Below, piece after piece: positions 11,231 to 22,358 of a DNA stretch of 64,000 nucleotides. Within the stretch, counting starts at the first letter, position 1; the number at the start of each line of letters is the position of its first letter. A program made the position numbers and the translations under genes. The notes below the pieces were generated by a model. That model searched no databases. It was not told where the DNA came from and saw only the letters and a list, made by a program, of their open reading frames with translations. Source of the stretch: Topomyia yanbarensis (taxonomy: Eukaryota; Arthropoda; Insecta; Diptera; Culicidae); the NCBI RefSeq assembly GCF_030247195.1, contig NC_080671.1, positions 7,889,343-7,953,342 on the forward strand, written 5' to 3'.

Positions 11231-11532
11231 AGGGATCATCCATAAATGACGTAGCATTATATGGGGGAGGGGAGAGTTTTGTATTTTGTGATGATGTGTG
11301 ACGACAGGGGGGATAGGGGGTCATGTCATACTACGTAGCTTTTTAAAGGGGAATAACTAACACCGTTTTCATTTTTTTTTATTTTGCAAGGACAAGGGGG
11401 TGGAGAATTACCACCAAGCTATGTAATTACCAGGGGGGGGGGGTATTTAGAGTTTTGTGACGAAATGCTACGATGGGGGAGGGGGGTGTTGAAAATCACT
11501 CAAAAAATGCTACGTCATTTATGGATCGTACC
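11231..11532. mobile_element. MITE with CATAAATGACGTAGCA ends
   Basis: Inverted ends contain ATCCATAAATGACGTAGCA at the left and its exact complement at the right, enclosing about 300 bp rich in G runs (several tracts of 7-10 G). No coding capacity. The surrounding CTGCA-rich sequence matches itself across the insertion, supporting a discrete insertion; the exact target duplication is not resolved. Confidence 0.75.
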
Positions 11533-11799
11533 TAAAAAGCTGCAGTGTAATTTAAATATCTGCAGATTTGCAGACATCTGCAAACCTGGTATCCATGAAA
11601 GGGTACATAAAATTGCTCCAAGGGAAAAAACGCTGTAGAAAATAACTTTTTGGGTGTTTTCTCTAGTCTTGAACATTTGGGTACAAACAGTTTAGAGTAT
11701 ATTGTTTACGCTGTACTTTTATCGCTGAAACTTTTTATCCTCAGGAACGGTAAATACATTCTTGAAAGTGAAAAGCGACGCCATACTGGTTTTTTTGAA

Positions 11800-14700
11800 C
11801 GCGGAGAAAATTTTCATTAAAATTATCGTAGAGTGCGGAAAAAAAGGCCGTCAGAGTCGGAAAAGAAAAAGACTGAGATATTGGAAGTGAGGACAAGTAA
11901 AGGAAGATAAAGATGCCGCCCGGAGACCCGGGAGGCAGGTTAAAGCCGAACAGGCAGTACCCAAGAACAATCTACAAATACAACTACACTAAACTGTCTC
12001 TTGGCAAAATTCTGTACACGAAACCGGAATATAAACAGAATGTGATTAACATTAAGCCACTTGGCTGATTATACTTGCGAAAACAGCATACACAGCCAGT
12101 CAGCTGCAGGAGGATAAATCACCGACGAACCGACATGACAGAGACATTCGAAAAGTGTCCCATACAAAATAATGATTGTTTTGAAATGAAGCGATCACAA
12201 CTGTCAAACTGCGACAGATCGATCCGCCATGTTTGAATCTGGGCAGTTTTCTCGATAAGTATGTTGATATTACAGAAGGTGTGCAATTCCCTCAGCTGCG
12301 TATGTAGTAGTAATATGCATCAAAATAATATTCAGAAATCATGAAAAATGCATGTGCAAAGTAGAAGGAAAACACCAAACAGGAGACTATGTTTGCCCGG
12401 AAAGAAAACGACAAAATAACATAAAAATCATTCTGTCAAGAACCAACCTCACGATGATGGAAGCCAAGGAAGCATACCCGATCTATATGGAGACCAGTAC
12501 AATTTGCTGTGAAATATTGAGGAATGCCCAACGTTACCAGAGACGTATGCTGAAGTGAGCTCGAATAGATCGGTACCTAAACCACAGACAAACAAAGCAC
12601 GAGAACCCCAAACTGGCAAGCGAACATCAGAAGAAGTCAGCACCGGAGCAAAGTACCCTACCTAATTTGAAACTAAAAAACGGAAAAATCAGCCAGAGGA
12701 TAATGGAGTAGCACTATTCAATCGCTACAGAGTGAACGAGTTTGAGAAGCTACAATGGAAGTTAAGCCAGATGAAGCAAAAAACAGTAGAGCCACAGCAA
12801 GGATTGTAAAATACAGAGATGGAGATAACCGAAGATCGCTCGCAGGCAAGCCGATACGATAAAAAAAAATAAATTATCAACACATGAAAACGATAAATAT
12901 ATTTCAATGTAACATACAAAGTATATCAAGTTGATACGAGTGTTAATACCAGAAAAATATCAAATAGCATTAATATCGGAATGTTGGACCAAGAACGAGT
13001 TTGAGAATAGTAAATACAGAATACCAAACTACAACAATTATTACAGATCACGAGAAGATGGCTATGGAGGAGCAATGATAATCCTACACAGATCATTGCA
13101 AAGCAGAGGCATCAAGCTGAAAAGTTCGAAGAACATACAAGCGTTCGGAAGATATGTGACAAACTTGGAACTAGCAGTAGTTTCCATCTACGCATCCCCA
13201 GGAGCTAGTGTCGTTGAATTTAAGGAAGGTGTGCAGGAGATCATCAGAGAGCTGAGCGCAGTTAAAAACTACATAATCGGCGGGGACATGAACGCACACA
13301 AGTAGACTGTGGGATGAGCATTATGCGGATAACAAAGGAGAAGCACTATCCGAAATAATAAACGAGGACGTTATCCTTCTAAACGATAGACAACCAACAT
13401 ATATCCCAACAGAGCTGAACAAACGACCGTCGACCATAGACATAGTACTTTGCTCCCCAACAATCTTTCAACAAATTAAAATGCAGATTTTGGAATACGG
13501 GATCGGGAGCAGACACATGGCAATAAAAACAACACTCGAGAGGGATGTGAGGAACACAGAGGATAATATTATTAACAAAAAGAAACTGCTAGAGGGAATG
13601 TGAGAGATAGATATGACAAAAGTCAGCAGCTTGAGAGAATTGCAGAACGAGACAAAAAATATCACCAAGAAATGTAAACAGAAAAACCGATATCAACCCA
13701 AATACTAGTGGAACACTGACCTAGAGGAGGCGTGGAAGAGTAAGAACGAGGCTAGAAAAAAGTTTAATCGCACAGGTGGACTCCACGACCTAATCGAGTT
13801 AAAAAAAGAGAATGCATATTTAACAACAAAAAAAGCAGCTTATGACGAAGAAATTTCAAGAATTCGCAGCAAGTGTAGATCCTGACACAAGTTCCAAAAT
13901 CTTGTGGCAAAGGATCGGAACGCTAACAGGAAAAAGAAGAATGAACAGCAATAAAACGGTCCTCCAGGATCAGCAAGAAGCTACACAATTATTAGAAAAA
14001 TATTTCCCGCGAGGAGAAGAATACCCAGATCAGCAGCTGGTACCAATAACAGAAGACATTTTAGATACATGCAAGTGGAATCAAATTCTAGATTACAGGA
14101 AAAAAATCAGCACCGGGCACAGCTGGAATAACATATAAAATGCTGCGAAATATAAAACCGGAGATATGTTTATTTCTGAACTGAACAAAATGTGGAAGAC
14201 GGGACGAATAGATCAGTCGCTGAAAATGATTAAGGTAGTACCGGTACCAAAGCCAGGTCGAGACCCAGAAGTTATTGATAATCTGAGGCCAATAGCAATG
14301 CTCATCTGACTACTTAAAGTAATAAATTCAGCGGTACTAAGGAAATTCGAAAACTTCCTTAGTTACAACGAAACATCACCGATAACTTCTTTCGGCTTCA
14401 GAAGACATAGATCTACATCTACAGCACTAACAAACATAACAAACAAAATAGCAAGTATCAAACGAAGGAATAAGATTGCGGCAACCATTTTTCTGGATCT
14501 AAGCAATGCATACAATTCTGTAATAACCAGCATTCTAGAAGGAATTCTGCATAGGATTGGTATGCCTCCAGCAATTTGCCGCTGGATTTATGCATTCCTC
14601 ACTGACAGGCAAGTACAGGTACAATATATATCGGGCTCTATTACTTGAACGGTAAATTATGGGTTACCACAGGGAGACGTACTATCACCCACGATGTTTA

Positions 14701-15870
14701 ATGTGTACACGATAGCATTACATGGTATACAAGTAGAAGGCACAGAACTAGTGCAGTTCGCAGATGATTTCTCCGTAGTGATAGAAGGAGACTCTGTAGA
14801 GATGATAAACCAAAGAGCACAGGAATTTGTAAACAAACTGTTAGCTAAAACAAACGAATTAAACCTGAAAATCAACCCTGATAAAACCAAAGCCATTCTG
14901 TTCAAATGAACAGTAAGGTATTAGCAATCAAAATCAATGAATTATAAATTGAAACCGTGAACGTGCATAAATATCTGGGTTTGTGCTTTGATAGAGGCTT
15001 AAGATTTGGAGCGCATATCAGAGAAACCAAAAGGAACACTATGGACAGATTGAACATGTTGAAGGTCATCAGCAGCAATAGAATGGGTGGGCACCCCCAA
15101 ACCATGGGGCTGATATACAACGCTATAATACGAGGATATCAAGACTACGGAGCGCCGATATACGCAAACGCCAACAAGACCAACTAACAAGCCTTGTCCG
15201 TAACCAGCAATGCAGCACTACGAAAAGTAACGGGATGTTCTAAGGCCACACCTATCAACACAGTCTACGCGGTTGCGAGCCAACCTCCCTTGGAATACAG
15301 AAGAGAGTTGGTAACGGTGAAAGAAATCATTCGACATGTACAATTTGACACCCCAGTGTGGGGGTAGCTAAAAGAGATGGACATCGATGAACTGCAGGAC
15401 AAAATACCAATCTTCATGGAAGCAATATACTTGAAATACAAGGATACAATCCAGCAAGTCTCCCAAACTGTTCATGTGAAGAAGAAATTGATCATCGAAG
15501 TAGAAACTGAGCTTAATAACACCACATGGAAAAAGAAAAAAATATCAGACAGAGTCCTAAAGCAAGCAACACTGGGACTTCTCATAAACAAATATCGAGA
15601 ATGCACTAAAATGTTCACAGATGCCTCCAAATCGGAAAACAGCTGTGGGATAGGTATATTCGACGCAACCAACAACCTCCAGTTCAATCTCAAGCTGCAG
15701 AATTCAGTTTGCAGTACGTCAGCAGAGCTGGAAGCCATATATGTAGCACTACAATACATTGAAAGAAGACAGATCTACATTTCAGTAATACTCACGGACT
15801 TAAAATCGGGATGCGAGCTGATAAAGAGCCAAATGGAAAATAATGAACAGAACGAAACTATCTACAGGAA
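11800..15870 (+). mobile_element. I-group LINE with RNase H, inactivated
   Basis: Plus-strand remnants appear in the expected order. An ORF1 remnant (a start near 11911, then a Cys/His cluster CKVEGKHQTGDYVCPE at about 12352-12420) is followed by an endonuclease with VVSIYASPGA and IIGGDMNAHK (12931-13305). The reverse transcriptase has FGFRRHRST, IFLDLSNAYNSV, GLPQGDVLSP and FADDF (about 14390-14780). Last is an RNase H segment (FTDASKSENSCGIGIF, ELEAIYVAL, LTDLKSGCELI; 15612-15830). RNase H after the RT, and FADD instead of YADD, point to the I superfamily; Loner/Outcast-like is my best guess. Several stops and frameshifts make it non-functional. The 3' end is missing: the RNase H frame passes directly into P-transposase sequence near 15850-15880. 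Confidence 0.8.
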
Positions 15871-16604
15871 CTTTCCGCATCCGTGCACAAAAGAACCAAT
15901 TTTCATATTGCTTGATGTCTGTCATATGCTCAAGCTCGTGAGAAACATTCTTTTTGCAAATAAGATTTTTAAAAACCAAGAGTGGAAGTATATTGACAAG
16001 TTGAACAAACTACAAAATGTTCGTGGACTCAAAATTGCTAGCAAGCTGTCTAATCGACATGTTTGCTTCCAAAATGAAAAGATGTGAGTTGATCTGGCTT
16101 CCCAGACCCTTAGTCAAAGGGTAACGGATGCTTTCGAATGCCTTAGAACGACAAATTCTGACTTCCACGGTTGCGAGGAAACAATCAGATTCATAAGGTT
16201 GTTCAATGATTTATTCGACTTGCTAAATAGTAAACATTGCTAAAGGTTTTAAACAACCTCTGAACAAAAACAATATCGATAGATGTCGTTATCACTTTCA
16301 CGAGGGTCTTACATATATCAATAACATCAGCATCGAACAGGAAAGACAAGGGAAAAAGTTTTGGGTGCCGATTGTTCAATCACCAAATAAGACTGGTTTT
16401 GTTGGATTTCTGACTGCCATACAAAGTTTCTCCGATATATACAATTTATATGTCGAAGAAAAATCTGAATTGGTTCAAATAGCATGCTACCGTTATAGTC
16501 AAGATCATATTGAAACATTTTTCAGCTATAAGATCAAAGGGAGGAAATAACAATAATCCTACTACCATACAGTTTAAAGCCGCATACAAATGATTAATTA
16601 AAAA
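15870..16604 (+). pseudogene. P-element/THAP9-type transposase remnant
   Basis: From about 15878 the frame reads LLDVCHMLKLVRN, then NKLQNVRGLKIASKLSNRHV, matching the DPCHMLKLVRN core and following helices of P-element transposases and THAP9. After a stop at 16085 other frames continue LNDLFDLLNSK-like text (about 16200), SPNKTGFVGFLTAI (about 16380) and YRYSQDHIETFF (about 16490), and then a GGNNNNPTTIQFKAAYK stretch (about 16540-16592) typical of the family C-terminus. The THAP DNA-binding domain and N-terminal half are absent, because the fragment begins where the LINE RNase H ends. Stops and frameshifts make it a pseudogene. It is truncated at its 3' side by the MITE and BEL element that follow. 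No P-type terminal repeats seen. Confidence 0.8.
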
Positions 16605-16611
16605 CAGGGAT

Positions 16612-17392
16612 TGTTGACTTTGGTCAACCGTTTGACAGAAGGTAGTTTCCGGAATCGTAATCCCCAATGAAACGCTCGGGTTTTGTAACGGGAGATTATA
16701 ATTTTCCTATCGAGAAAACAATAAGTTCTACTGTAATTTTATCTCGCATTTTCGCATAGTTATAAGTTTAGATAAGTAGACCGTAACTAAATATACATAT
16801 ATAACTATATTGTATGGTATGCGCATTATAATTTCATATTTAAATTACTCACGTTTAGTCCTTTTCTGCCTCTCGTCTATTCGAATACGATCAGGGAATT
16901 CTGACAGGTTTTTGGTCGATAAGCTGTTCGAATAAATTCAATTTATAATATCCTGCCTTAGTTCTGCTCATATTTCTTACCGAATCGTAGCAAGGAGCGA
17001 ATGGAGAATTCTGCTAGTGAGCTGACTATTATGTTAACCTAATTTTAAGAGTAATGTAAGTAGTAATTTTAAAGTAACTTCAGATTAAATTCTTACCGTT
17101 TTTATATGTAGAAATAAGGTAGATTTTAAGGCACTTTTAGGCACTAGTTTAGATTAATTTTAAATTCAATTAATTTAATATAATTAACTTAGATGAATAT
17201 ATTTTTAGCAATTGGCTTCCTACACTGGGACGAATAGAATCTTTTTGCTTACTCACCGCGATGACAGTTTGACAGTCGTACCCAAGATGTTACCTGTCAC
17301 CTCCAGGTGAGCTCCGTCGTTGACTGAGTTAGTGTGCGAGGACCAATGTGTTGGAATATCAAGGTGCGCTAGCCGAGTAGAGTCGGGTAACA
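16612..17392 (-). repeat. BEL/Pao 3' LTR
   Basis: 781 bp, the same length as its partner at 23754-24534, with five base differences seen. In element orientation it starts TGTTACCCGACTC and ends AGTCAACA. It is preceded in element orientation by a G-rich polypurine tract. Confidence 0.95.
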
Positions 17393-17403
17393 CTCCCCCC
17401 GGG
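17393..17403 (-). other. Polypurine tract of the BEL/Pao element
   Basis: Read on the minus strand, CCCGGGGGGAG abuts the 3' LTR, the position and composition expected for the plus-strand primer of reverse transcription. Confidence 0.65.
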
Positions 17404-17427
17404 TACGCCAGCCTCCAGGTTGGCTTA

Positions 17428-18687
17428 CTACTTCTCGCGCCGAACGTCCAACACAGCCAACTTCGAAGTGGGTCGCTCGTACACGCCTACAGCTGTCCGC
17501 ACTGTAGCCGATCGTATCTGGCCATCCTTGCCAGCATGCGTCTGGATAATCTTTCCGATGGGCCAGCAATTCCGGGGTAGTTTGTTGTCAGTGATGACCA
17601 CAACGTCACCAACAACGATTGGTTCCGTATGGGCGAACCATTTTGTCCTCCTAGTAATTTCTGGCAGGTAGTCGGATAGCCACCTCTTCCAAAATCGGTT
17701 CGCGAGAATCTGAGATGTACGCCAATTTTGTCGGAGCGCAGCACCACTATCGTCCAACAGACAAAGTGGCTTCATACCATTCGAGGTTCCCAGCAAGAAG
17801 TGGTTCGGGGTAAGAGCGGGTGCGGAATCGTCATCAATTGGAACATGTGTCAAAGGACGAGAGTTTACAGTGTTTTCGATTTCTGTAAGCAAGTTGCGGA
17901 GCACTTCATCAGTCGGCTTTCGTGATGGACAGATGGCCATTAAATTGTTTTTTACAGTGCGTATGAGACGCTCCCAGCTTCCGCCCATATGTGGCGCCAA
18001 CGGCGGATTAAATACCCACTCAGTATCGGGGCTTATAAACTCCTTTGTGATCATTTCCTGATCTATCTCCTCAACTAGCTTTTTTAGCTGCTTACTGGCT
18101 CCAACGAAGTTTGTACCCCGATCACTATAAATTTTCCTGGGACAACCACGCCGCGCAAAGCAATTTCGAAGGGCAATGATGCACGAATCAGTGGTAAGTG
18201 AGTGGACTACTTCGAGGTGGATTGCGCGAACTGTCAAGCAGGTGGCAAGCATAACCCAGCGTTTTTCCATTCGTCTTCCAAGGGCGACTTCTACTGGGCC
18301 AAAATAATCTACGCCCACGTGTGTAAAGGGTCGGGAAAATGCAGCTAGTCTGGCTGCAGGAAGATCAGCCATGATTGGGTTCCGTGGCAATGAGGCTTCG
18401 TTCTTACAGCGTTGACAGTTACTGCGTATTGTTCGATAGCAGACACGGATTCGGGAAATGTAGAATTTTTGCCGTATCTCGTTGATCACGGTTTCATGAT
18501 TTTGGTGGTGGTATTTGTTGTGGTAGTGTTGCAAAATAAGAGTGGTTATGTGGTGATTACGAGAAAGAAGTATTGGACTTTTAGCATCCTCCGTAGCGAA
18601 ATCGCAAGCAGCAATCCTACTTCGCATCCGCACCATGGTGTCAGTTGGTACAGTTGGCTCACTTTGGGAAGTGGTTTTTGAGGGCAC
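17428..18687 (-). CDS. BEL/Pao integrase domain (pol 3' part)
   Basis: This 419-codon frame carries an H-H-C-C zinc-binding region (His residues about 45-64, CQRC at 91-94) and an integrase core with D127 (GVDYFGPVE), D189 (YSDRGTNF) and E239 (GGSWERLIR), the DDE triad. The APHMGGSWERLIR phrase is a BEL/Pao hallmark. The C-terminus has the family's WRTSQILANRFWKRWLSDYL segment. It overlaps the upstream pol frame by about 140 bp in another frame. The first residues come from a non-ATG codon and match the pol frame only out of register, so this is the displaced end of one polyprotein, not an independent gene. It inserts cDNA in the nucleus. Confidence 0.9.
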   Translation of the reverse strand: MPSKTTSQSEPTVPTDTMVRMRSRIAACDFATEDAKSPILLSRNHHITTLILQHYHNKYHHQNHETVINEIRQKFYISRIRVCYRTIRSNCQRCKNEASLPRNPIMADLPAARLAAFSRPFTHVGVDYFGPVEVALGRRMEKRWVMLATCLTVRAIHLEVVHSLTTDSCIIALRNCFARRGCPRKIYSDRGTNFVGASKQLKKLVEEIDQEMITKEFISPDTEWVFNPPLAPHMGGSWERLIRTVKNNLMAICPSRKPTDEVLRNLLTEIENTVNSRPLTHVPIDDDSAPALTPNHFLLGTSNGMKPLCLLDDSGAALRQNWRTSQILANRFWKRWLSDYLPEITRRTKWFAHTEPIVVGDVVVITDNKLPRNCWPIGKIIQTHAGKDGQIRSATVRTAVGVYERPTSKLAVLDVRREK

Positions 18688-21600
18688 TCATTAAGTAAAT
18701 TCACTTCTACGGGAAACGCTTCACGCTGAGTAAGACGCAGGATATACTCCTCGGCACCACGTTGTTCTTTCATGGAAAGTGGTGCTGTGCGGATTCGCTC
18801 GCGTTGTAGTTTGCGGCGGCAGTTAGCCAGAAAACGCTGGACAAGTGCAACTACACGGACTAATCGCTTCCAGCTAGAGAAATCGACGACGCTTATGATT
18901 GGTGTTGGTTCAATGTGGTGAAATAGTAAACGGTGACGGAGCTCGGTCTCGGTAGCGTTAGTCACAATCGTTGAATGTGGCCAATCGACTTCTGGGCATT
19001 TCAGAAACTCGGTACCATTGAACCACCTTGCTTCTGGAGTTAGATCTGGCTGTCTCGTCCACTTAGTTCCGTCGTCTGCAACGTTAAGCTTGGTTGGGAT
19101 CCATCGCCATTCCCTTTCATCGGTAGTTTCAAGAATCTCACTTACACGGCAGGCGACGAATTGCGAGTATCTGCGATGATCTGAGCGTATCCAGCACAGC
19201 ACATCTCTGGAGTCTGACCAGTAAATACGCCTGTTGATTGGTATAGAAAGTGTCTCTTCGATTGATTGAGCAAGCCTAGCACCAATTACAGCCGCCTGAA
19301 GCTCCAGCCTAGGGATAGAGTGGTACTTCAATGGAGCCACTTTGGTTTTGGCTGCTACGAGGCGGCATTCAACTTCTCCAGCATGCATGAAACGGAGGTA
19401 CACTGCGGCCGCCATCCCATTCTCACTAGCATCTACGAAAGTATGCAGTTGTACTTCGACGGCATCCTTCGAAGACCGTGTTTGTCCATTGTCGTTTTGG
19501 ATTGATGGATTGATGTTCCGAGGTTGGTTGGCACAGCTTAAAGTTGAGTGATCAATCCTGAAACATGAAGATTCCACGCTATCAACTGGAGGTGTACGTA
19601 GTTGATAGCAACGTGAAACCTGAACGTGCTCGACTTGCGGAAGGACTGCTAACCAAATTTTCCATTTGTTGTACGAATCGTCATTGATTTCTTCGTCCCA
19701 TTGGGTACCGGAACGCCAGATATCCTGCAGCAGAACTTTAAGATACATAAGGTAGTGAGCGATCAAACCAAGGGGATCGAAGATCGTCATAAGCACACGG
19801 AGGACCTCACGTTTCGTGGGGCATCGTTGACCTGACAATAAGGCGCTGTCATAACGGTTCCATCCAACCTTGTAAGTGAAAACATCCTTTTCCGTACACC
19901 ACCACATCCCAAGCACTTTCTCGGTGGACAATTCGGGCGAGAGATCCAGATTTTTCTCGTGGGTCTTATCTTGTTTTAAACACCCCAAGACCCGTTTGGA
20001 ATTACTGATCCAGTTGCGGATTTCAAAACCACCTCGAGAGTGTACATAGTGCACGCCCTCTGCAATACGAATGGCATCTTGTTCCGAATTAGTGCTAACC
20101 AGCATGTCATCAACGTAGTGTCGCTTTATTATAACCTTCGCCGCTGTAGGAAACTCGTGAGAAAATCGTTCAGCGTTCAAAGTCATCGCATACTGCGCGC
20201 TGCTAGGCGAACAGCAGGCACCGAACGTCATCACGCTCATGACGTAGGTCGCCAAATTTCCGTCCTTGTCGGTCCAGAAAAAGCGCTGGCACTGTTGGTC
20301 TTCGTCACGGATACGTATCTGGTGGAACATCTCGCGCACGTCCCCAGCTAGACCTATTCGCCCTTCTCGAAATTGAAGCAGGATAGCAAATAACGAGCAA
20401 AGGTAATCTGTTCCTTTTAGCAGAACGGAGTTCAATGAGATCCCGAAACTTTTGGCCGCTGCGTCCCAAACCAATCGCACTTTTCCGGGCTTATTCGGGT
20501 TTGTTACCGGGAACACTGGAAGATACCAGACGCGCGGAAACGTTTGTTTGAGTTCGTCGTCGCTAAGTTTCCTTGCATACCCTTTCGCAACGTAGTCGGA
20601 AATCATCTGTTGGAGTGCCTCCGCTAAGAACGGGTCTTTGTCCATTCGTGTAATAAGGCTTTGGTGTCGACGAAGAGCCATTTCACGGCTATCAGGTAGA
20701 CGGATATCTTCGTAGCGCCAAAGTAGACCAGTTTCATAGCGATTGCCAACAAGTTGGGTACGAGACTTCAAGATATTCTCAGCACGTTGATCTTCGGAAG
20801 ATAGAATAACCTTGTCGGATTTTGTGATGCCTAGGCTATCCATTGCGAAATAAGCCTTCACGGCTTGATGCAAGTTCTCGTCGGAGTGTTCTGCATCTAC
20901 ACACACATGAAACGCACATTGTCCAGCAGCAAGGGTTTCATGCAGCTTCCATCCGCCACAAACGGTCCATCCTAGCCGTGTTTTTACTGCAATTGGTTCA
21001 TCGTATCCATCCTCTTTGGTCTTAAGCACTACACTGACTCCTAGGTGCTTCATTCCGATCAGTATACGTGGTCTTGCGTCGCTATATGATTCAATGGGCA
21101 GTCCGCGGATATGCGGGTAGAGTTGCGCCAATTCCTCCGTGTCGAGCGTTTGGTGCGGTAAAAGTAGGCTTTCAACAGTGCGCACGCTGTTGAGCTTGAA
21201 TTTTTTGGCAGAATTTTGTATTCCTGATACTTCCAGGCTGACGACTCGGGAGTTCGTCTCATTTCGTTGGGAGCCTCCGGTCCATCTCAGACACAACGGT
21301 TGCACATTTCCTTCCAGCATCAACTCTTCTGAAAGTTCCTGGTCGAGTAGTGTTAACTCTGACCCCTCGTCGAAGAAAGCATACGTACGAATCGACCGGT
21401 GTTTGCCGTGTAACACAACCGGAAGGTATCGGAACAACACGGCACTAGAGTTGGAATGATGTATGTTACATCCATGGGATGGTTCACCACTCTGCTTCTC
21501 CGTAGGCAACTCCGGCGATGTAATCGTGGCAGGCGAATCGTCCTTTTGATCGTTGTGCAGTAGTTCATGATGCATCCGCGTACAACCGTTTTTTCCGCAT

Positions 21601-22358
21601 AGTTTAGCAGTGCAGCCGTCCCTAACGTGTTTGCGGAGACATCTGCGACATAAATCGAATTCTCGCACTGCGGCCCATCGTGAATCCCGGGACAGCTCCT
21701 GAAAGCGCTTACATTTGGCGACTGCGTTACAGCTACCTTTGCAGATGGGGCAACTATTATCGAACGATCGTTTCACATTTGCACTGGACTGAAGTGTGTG
21801 CAGGGATGCAGAAGCTTGGTGTGACGTTTCGGCATGGGCATTAAGGTAGGCACTTTCCCTTTTAGTCGCTCTAGCCTCGAAACGTGCTGGCTTGGACTCC
21901 ATCATAACCGATGGGATAGTTATTGCACTGGCTGCCTCCGCCAATGAGTACACCCAATCTCCAAACGTCGCTAGATTGACAGTAGACAGAGTCAGCCGGT
22001 ATCGCGCCCAATCCAACTTGATGGTCGGCGGAAGCTTGCTAACAAGTTGGTGTAGCAGAGAAATGTTATACATATAGTCTGCAATACCGCAGGCGTCAAC
22101 TGTTGCACAGAAATTCTGCACGTTCACAGCAGAGTCTACGATTGTTTCCTGCTTATCTTCCCGCAGTGGGGGAAGTGCGTTGATTTTCCCTATCAACGAG
22201 TTGACGATAGCCTCTGGTTGTCCATAAAGCATTCGCAATGTTGCAATCACACCGGAAGCGTTGGATGGATACAACAGTCGATTTGTACCGCCTCGTAAGC
22301 TTTCCCCTTCAGGCACCTTTGAAGCCAGATGATGTTCTCTTCGTCTGAGAATCCACAC
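18546..22358 (-). CDS. BEL/Pao Gag C-terminus, protease, RT and RNase H
   Basis: 1270 codons. Residues 30-150 are the Gag core typical of the family. Cys/His clusters at about 203-265 (CPICKGSC, CRRCLRKH, CGKNGC) are BEL zinc knuckles. The retropepsin-like protease centres on D330 in FDEGSELTLLD, an E where retroviral enzymes have T or S. Reverse transcriptase follows, with D673 in GDVREMFHQI and YVDD at 748-751, then RNase H from FVDASENGMAAAVY, with YWSDSRDVLCWI later. The last 45 or so residues read out of frame past the junction with integrase. The frame opens inside gag because of an apparent single-base loss near 22285. Everything else is open, consistent with a young copy. Enzymes act in cytoplasmic particles to make cDNA. 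Confidence 0.92.
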   Translation of the reverse strand: MWILRRREHHLASKVPEGESLRGGTNRLLYPSNASGVIATLRMLYGQPEAIVNSLIGKINALPPLREDKQETIVDSAVNVQNFCATVDACGIADYMYNISLLHQLVSKLPPTIKLDWARYRLTLSTVNLATFGDWVYSLAEAASAITIPSVMMESKPARFEARATKRESAYLNAHAETSHQASASLHTLQSSANVKRSFDNSCPICKGSCNAVAKCKRFQELSRDSRWAAVREFDLCRRCLRKHVRDGCTAKLCGKNGCTRMHHELLHNDQKDDSPATITSPELPTEKQSGEPSHGCNIHHSNSSAVLFRYLPVVLHGKHRSIRTYAFFDEGSELTLLDQELSEELMLEGNVQPLCLRWTGGSQRNETNSRVVSLEVSGIQNSAKKFKLNSVRTVESLLLPHQTLDTEELAQLYPHIRGLPIESYSDARPRILIGMKHLGVSVVLKTKEDGYDEPIAVKTRLGWTVCGGWKLHETLAAGQCAFHVCVDAEHSDENLHQAVKAYFAMDSLGITKSDKVILSSEDQRAENILKSRTQLVGNRYETGLLWRYEDIRLPDSREMALRRHQSLITRMDKDPFLAEALQQMISDYVAKGYARKLSDDELKQTFPRVWYLPVFPVTNPNKPGKVRLVWDAAAKSFGISLNSVLLKGTDYLCSLFAILLQFREGRIGLAGDVREMFHQIRIRDEDQQCQRFFWTDKDGNLATYVMSVMTFGACCSPSSAQYAMTLNAERFSHEFPTAAKVIIKRHYVDDMLVSTNSEQDAIRIAEGVHYVHSRGGFEIRNWISNSKRVLGCLKQDKTHEKNLDLSPELSTEKVLGMWWCTEKDVFTYKVGWNRYDSALLSGQRCPTKREVLRVLMTIFDPLGLIAHYLMYLKVLLQDIWRSGTQWDEEINDDSYNKWKIWLAVLPQVEHVQVSRCYQLRTPPVDSVESSCFRIDHSTLSCANQPRNINPSIQNDNGQTRSSKDAVEVQLHTFVDASENGMAAAVYLRFMHAGEVECRLVAAKTKVAPLKYHSIPRLELQAAVIGARLAQSIEETLSIPINRRIYWSDSRDVLCWIRSDHRRYSQFVACRVSEILETTDEREWRWIPTKLNVADDGTKWTRQPDLTPEARWFNGTEFLKCPEVDWPHSTIVTNATETELRHRLLFHHIEPTPIISVVDFSSWKRLVRVVALVQRFLANCRRKLQRERIRTAPLSMKEQRGAEEYILRLTQREAFPVEVNLLNECPQKPLPKVSQLYQLTPWCGCEVGLLLAISLRRMLKVQYFFLVITT

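Noticed and set aside
18546..18687. Programmed ribosomal frameshift between RNase H and integrase
   Set aside because: BEL/Pao elements normally have a single Gag-Pol frame. I see no clear slippery site with a pseudoknot, and the gag break is of the same simple kind, so lesions or sequence errors are simpler.
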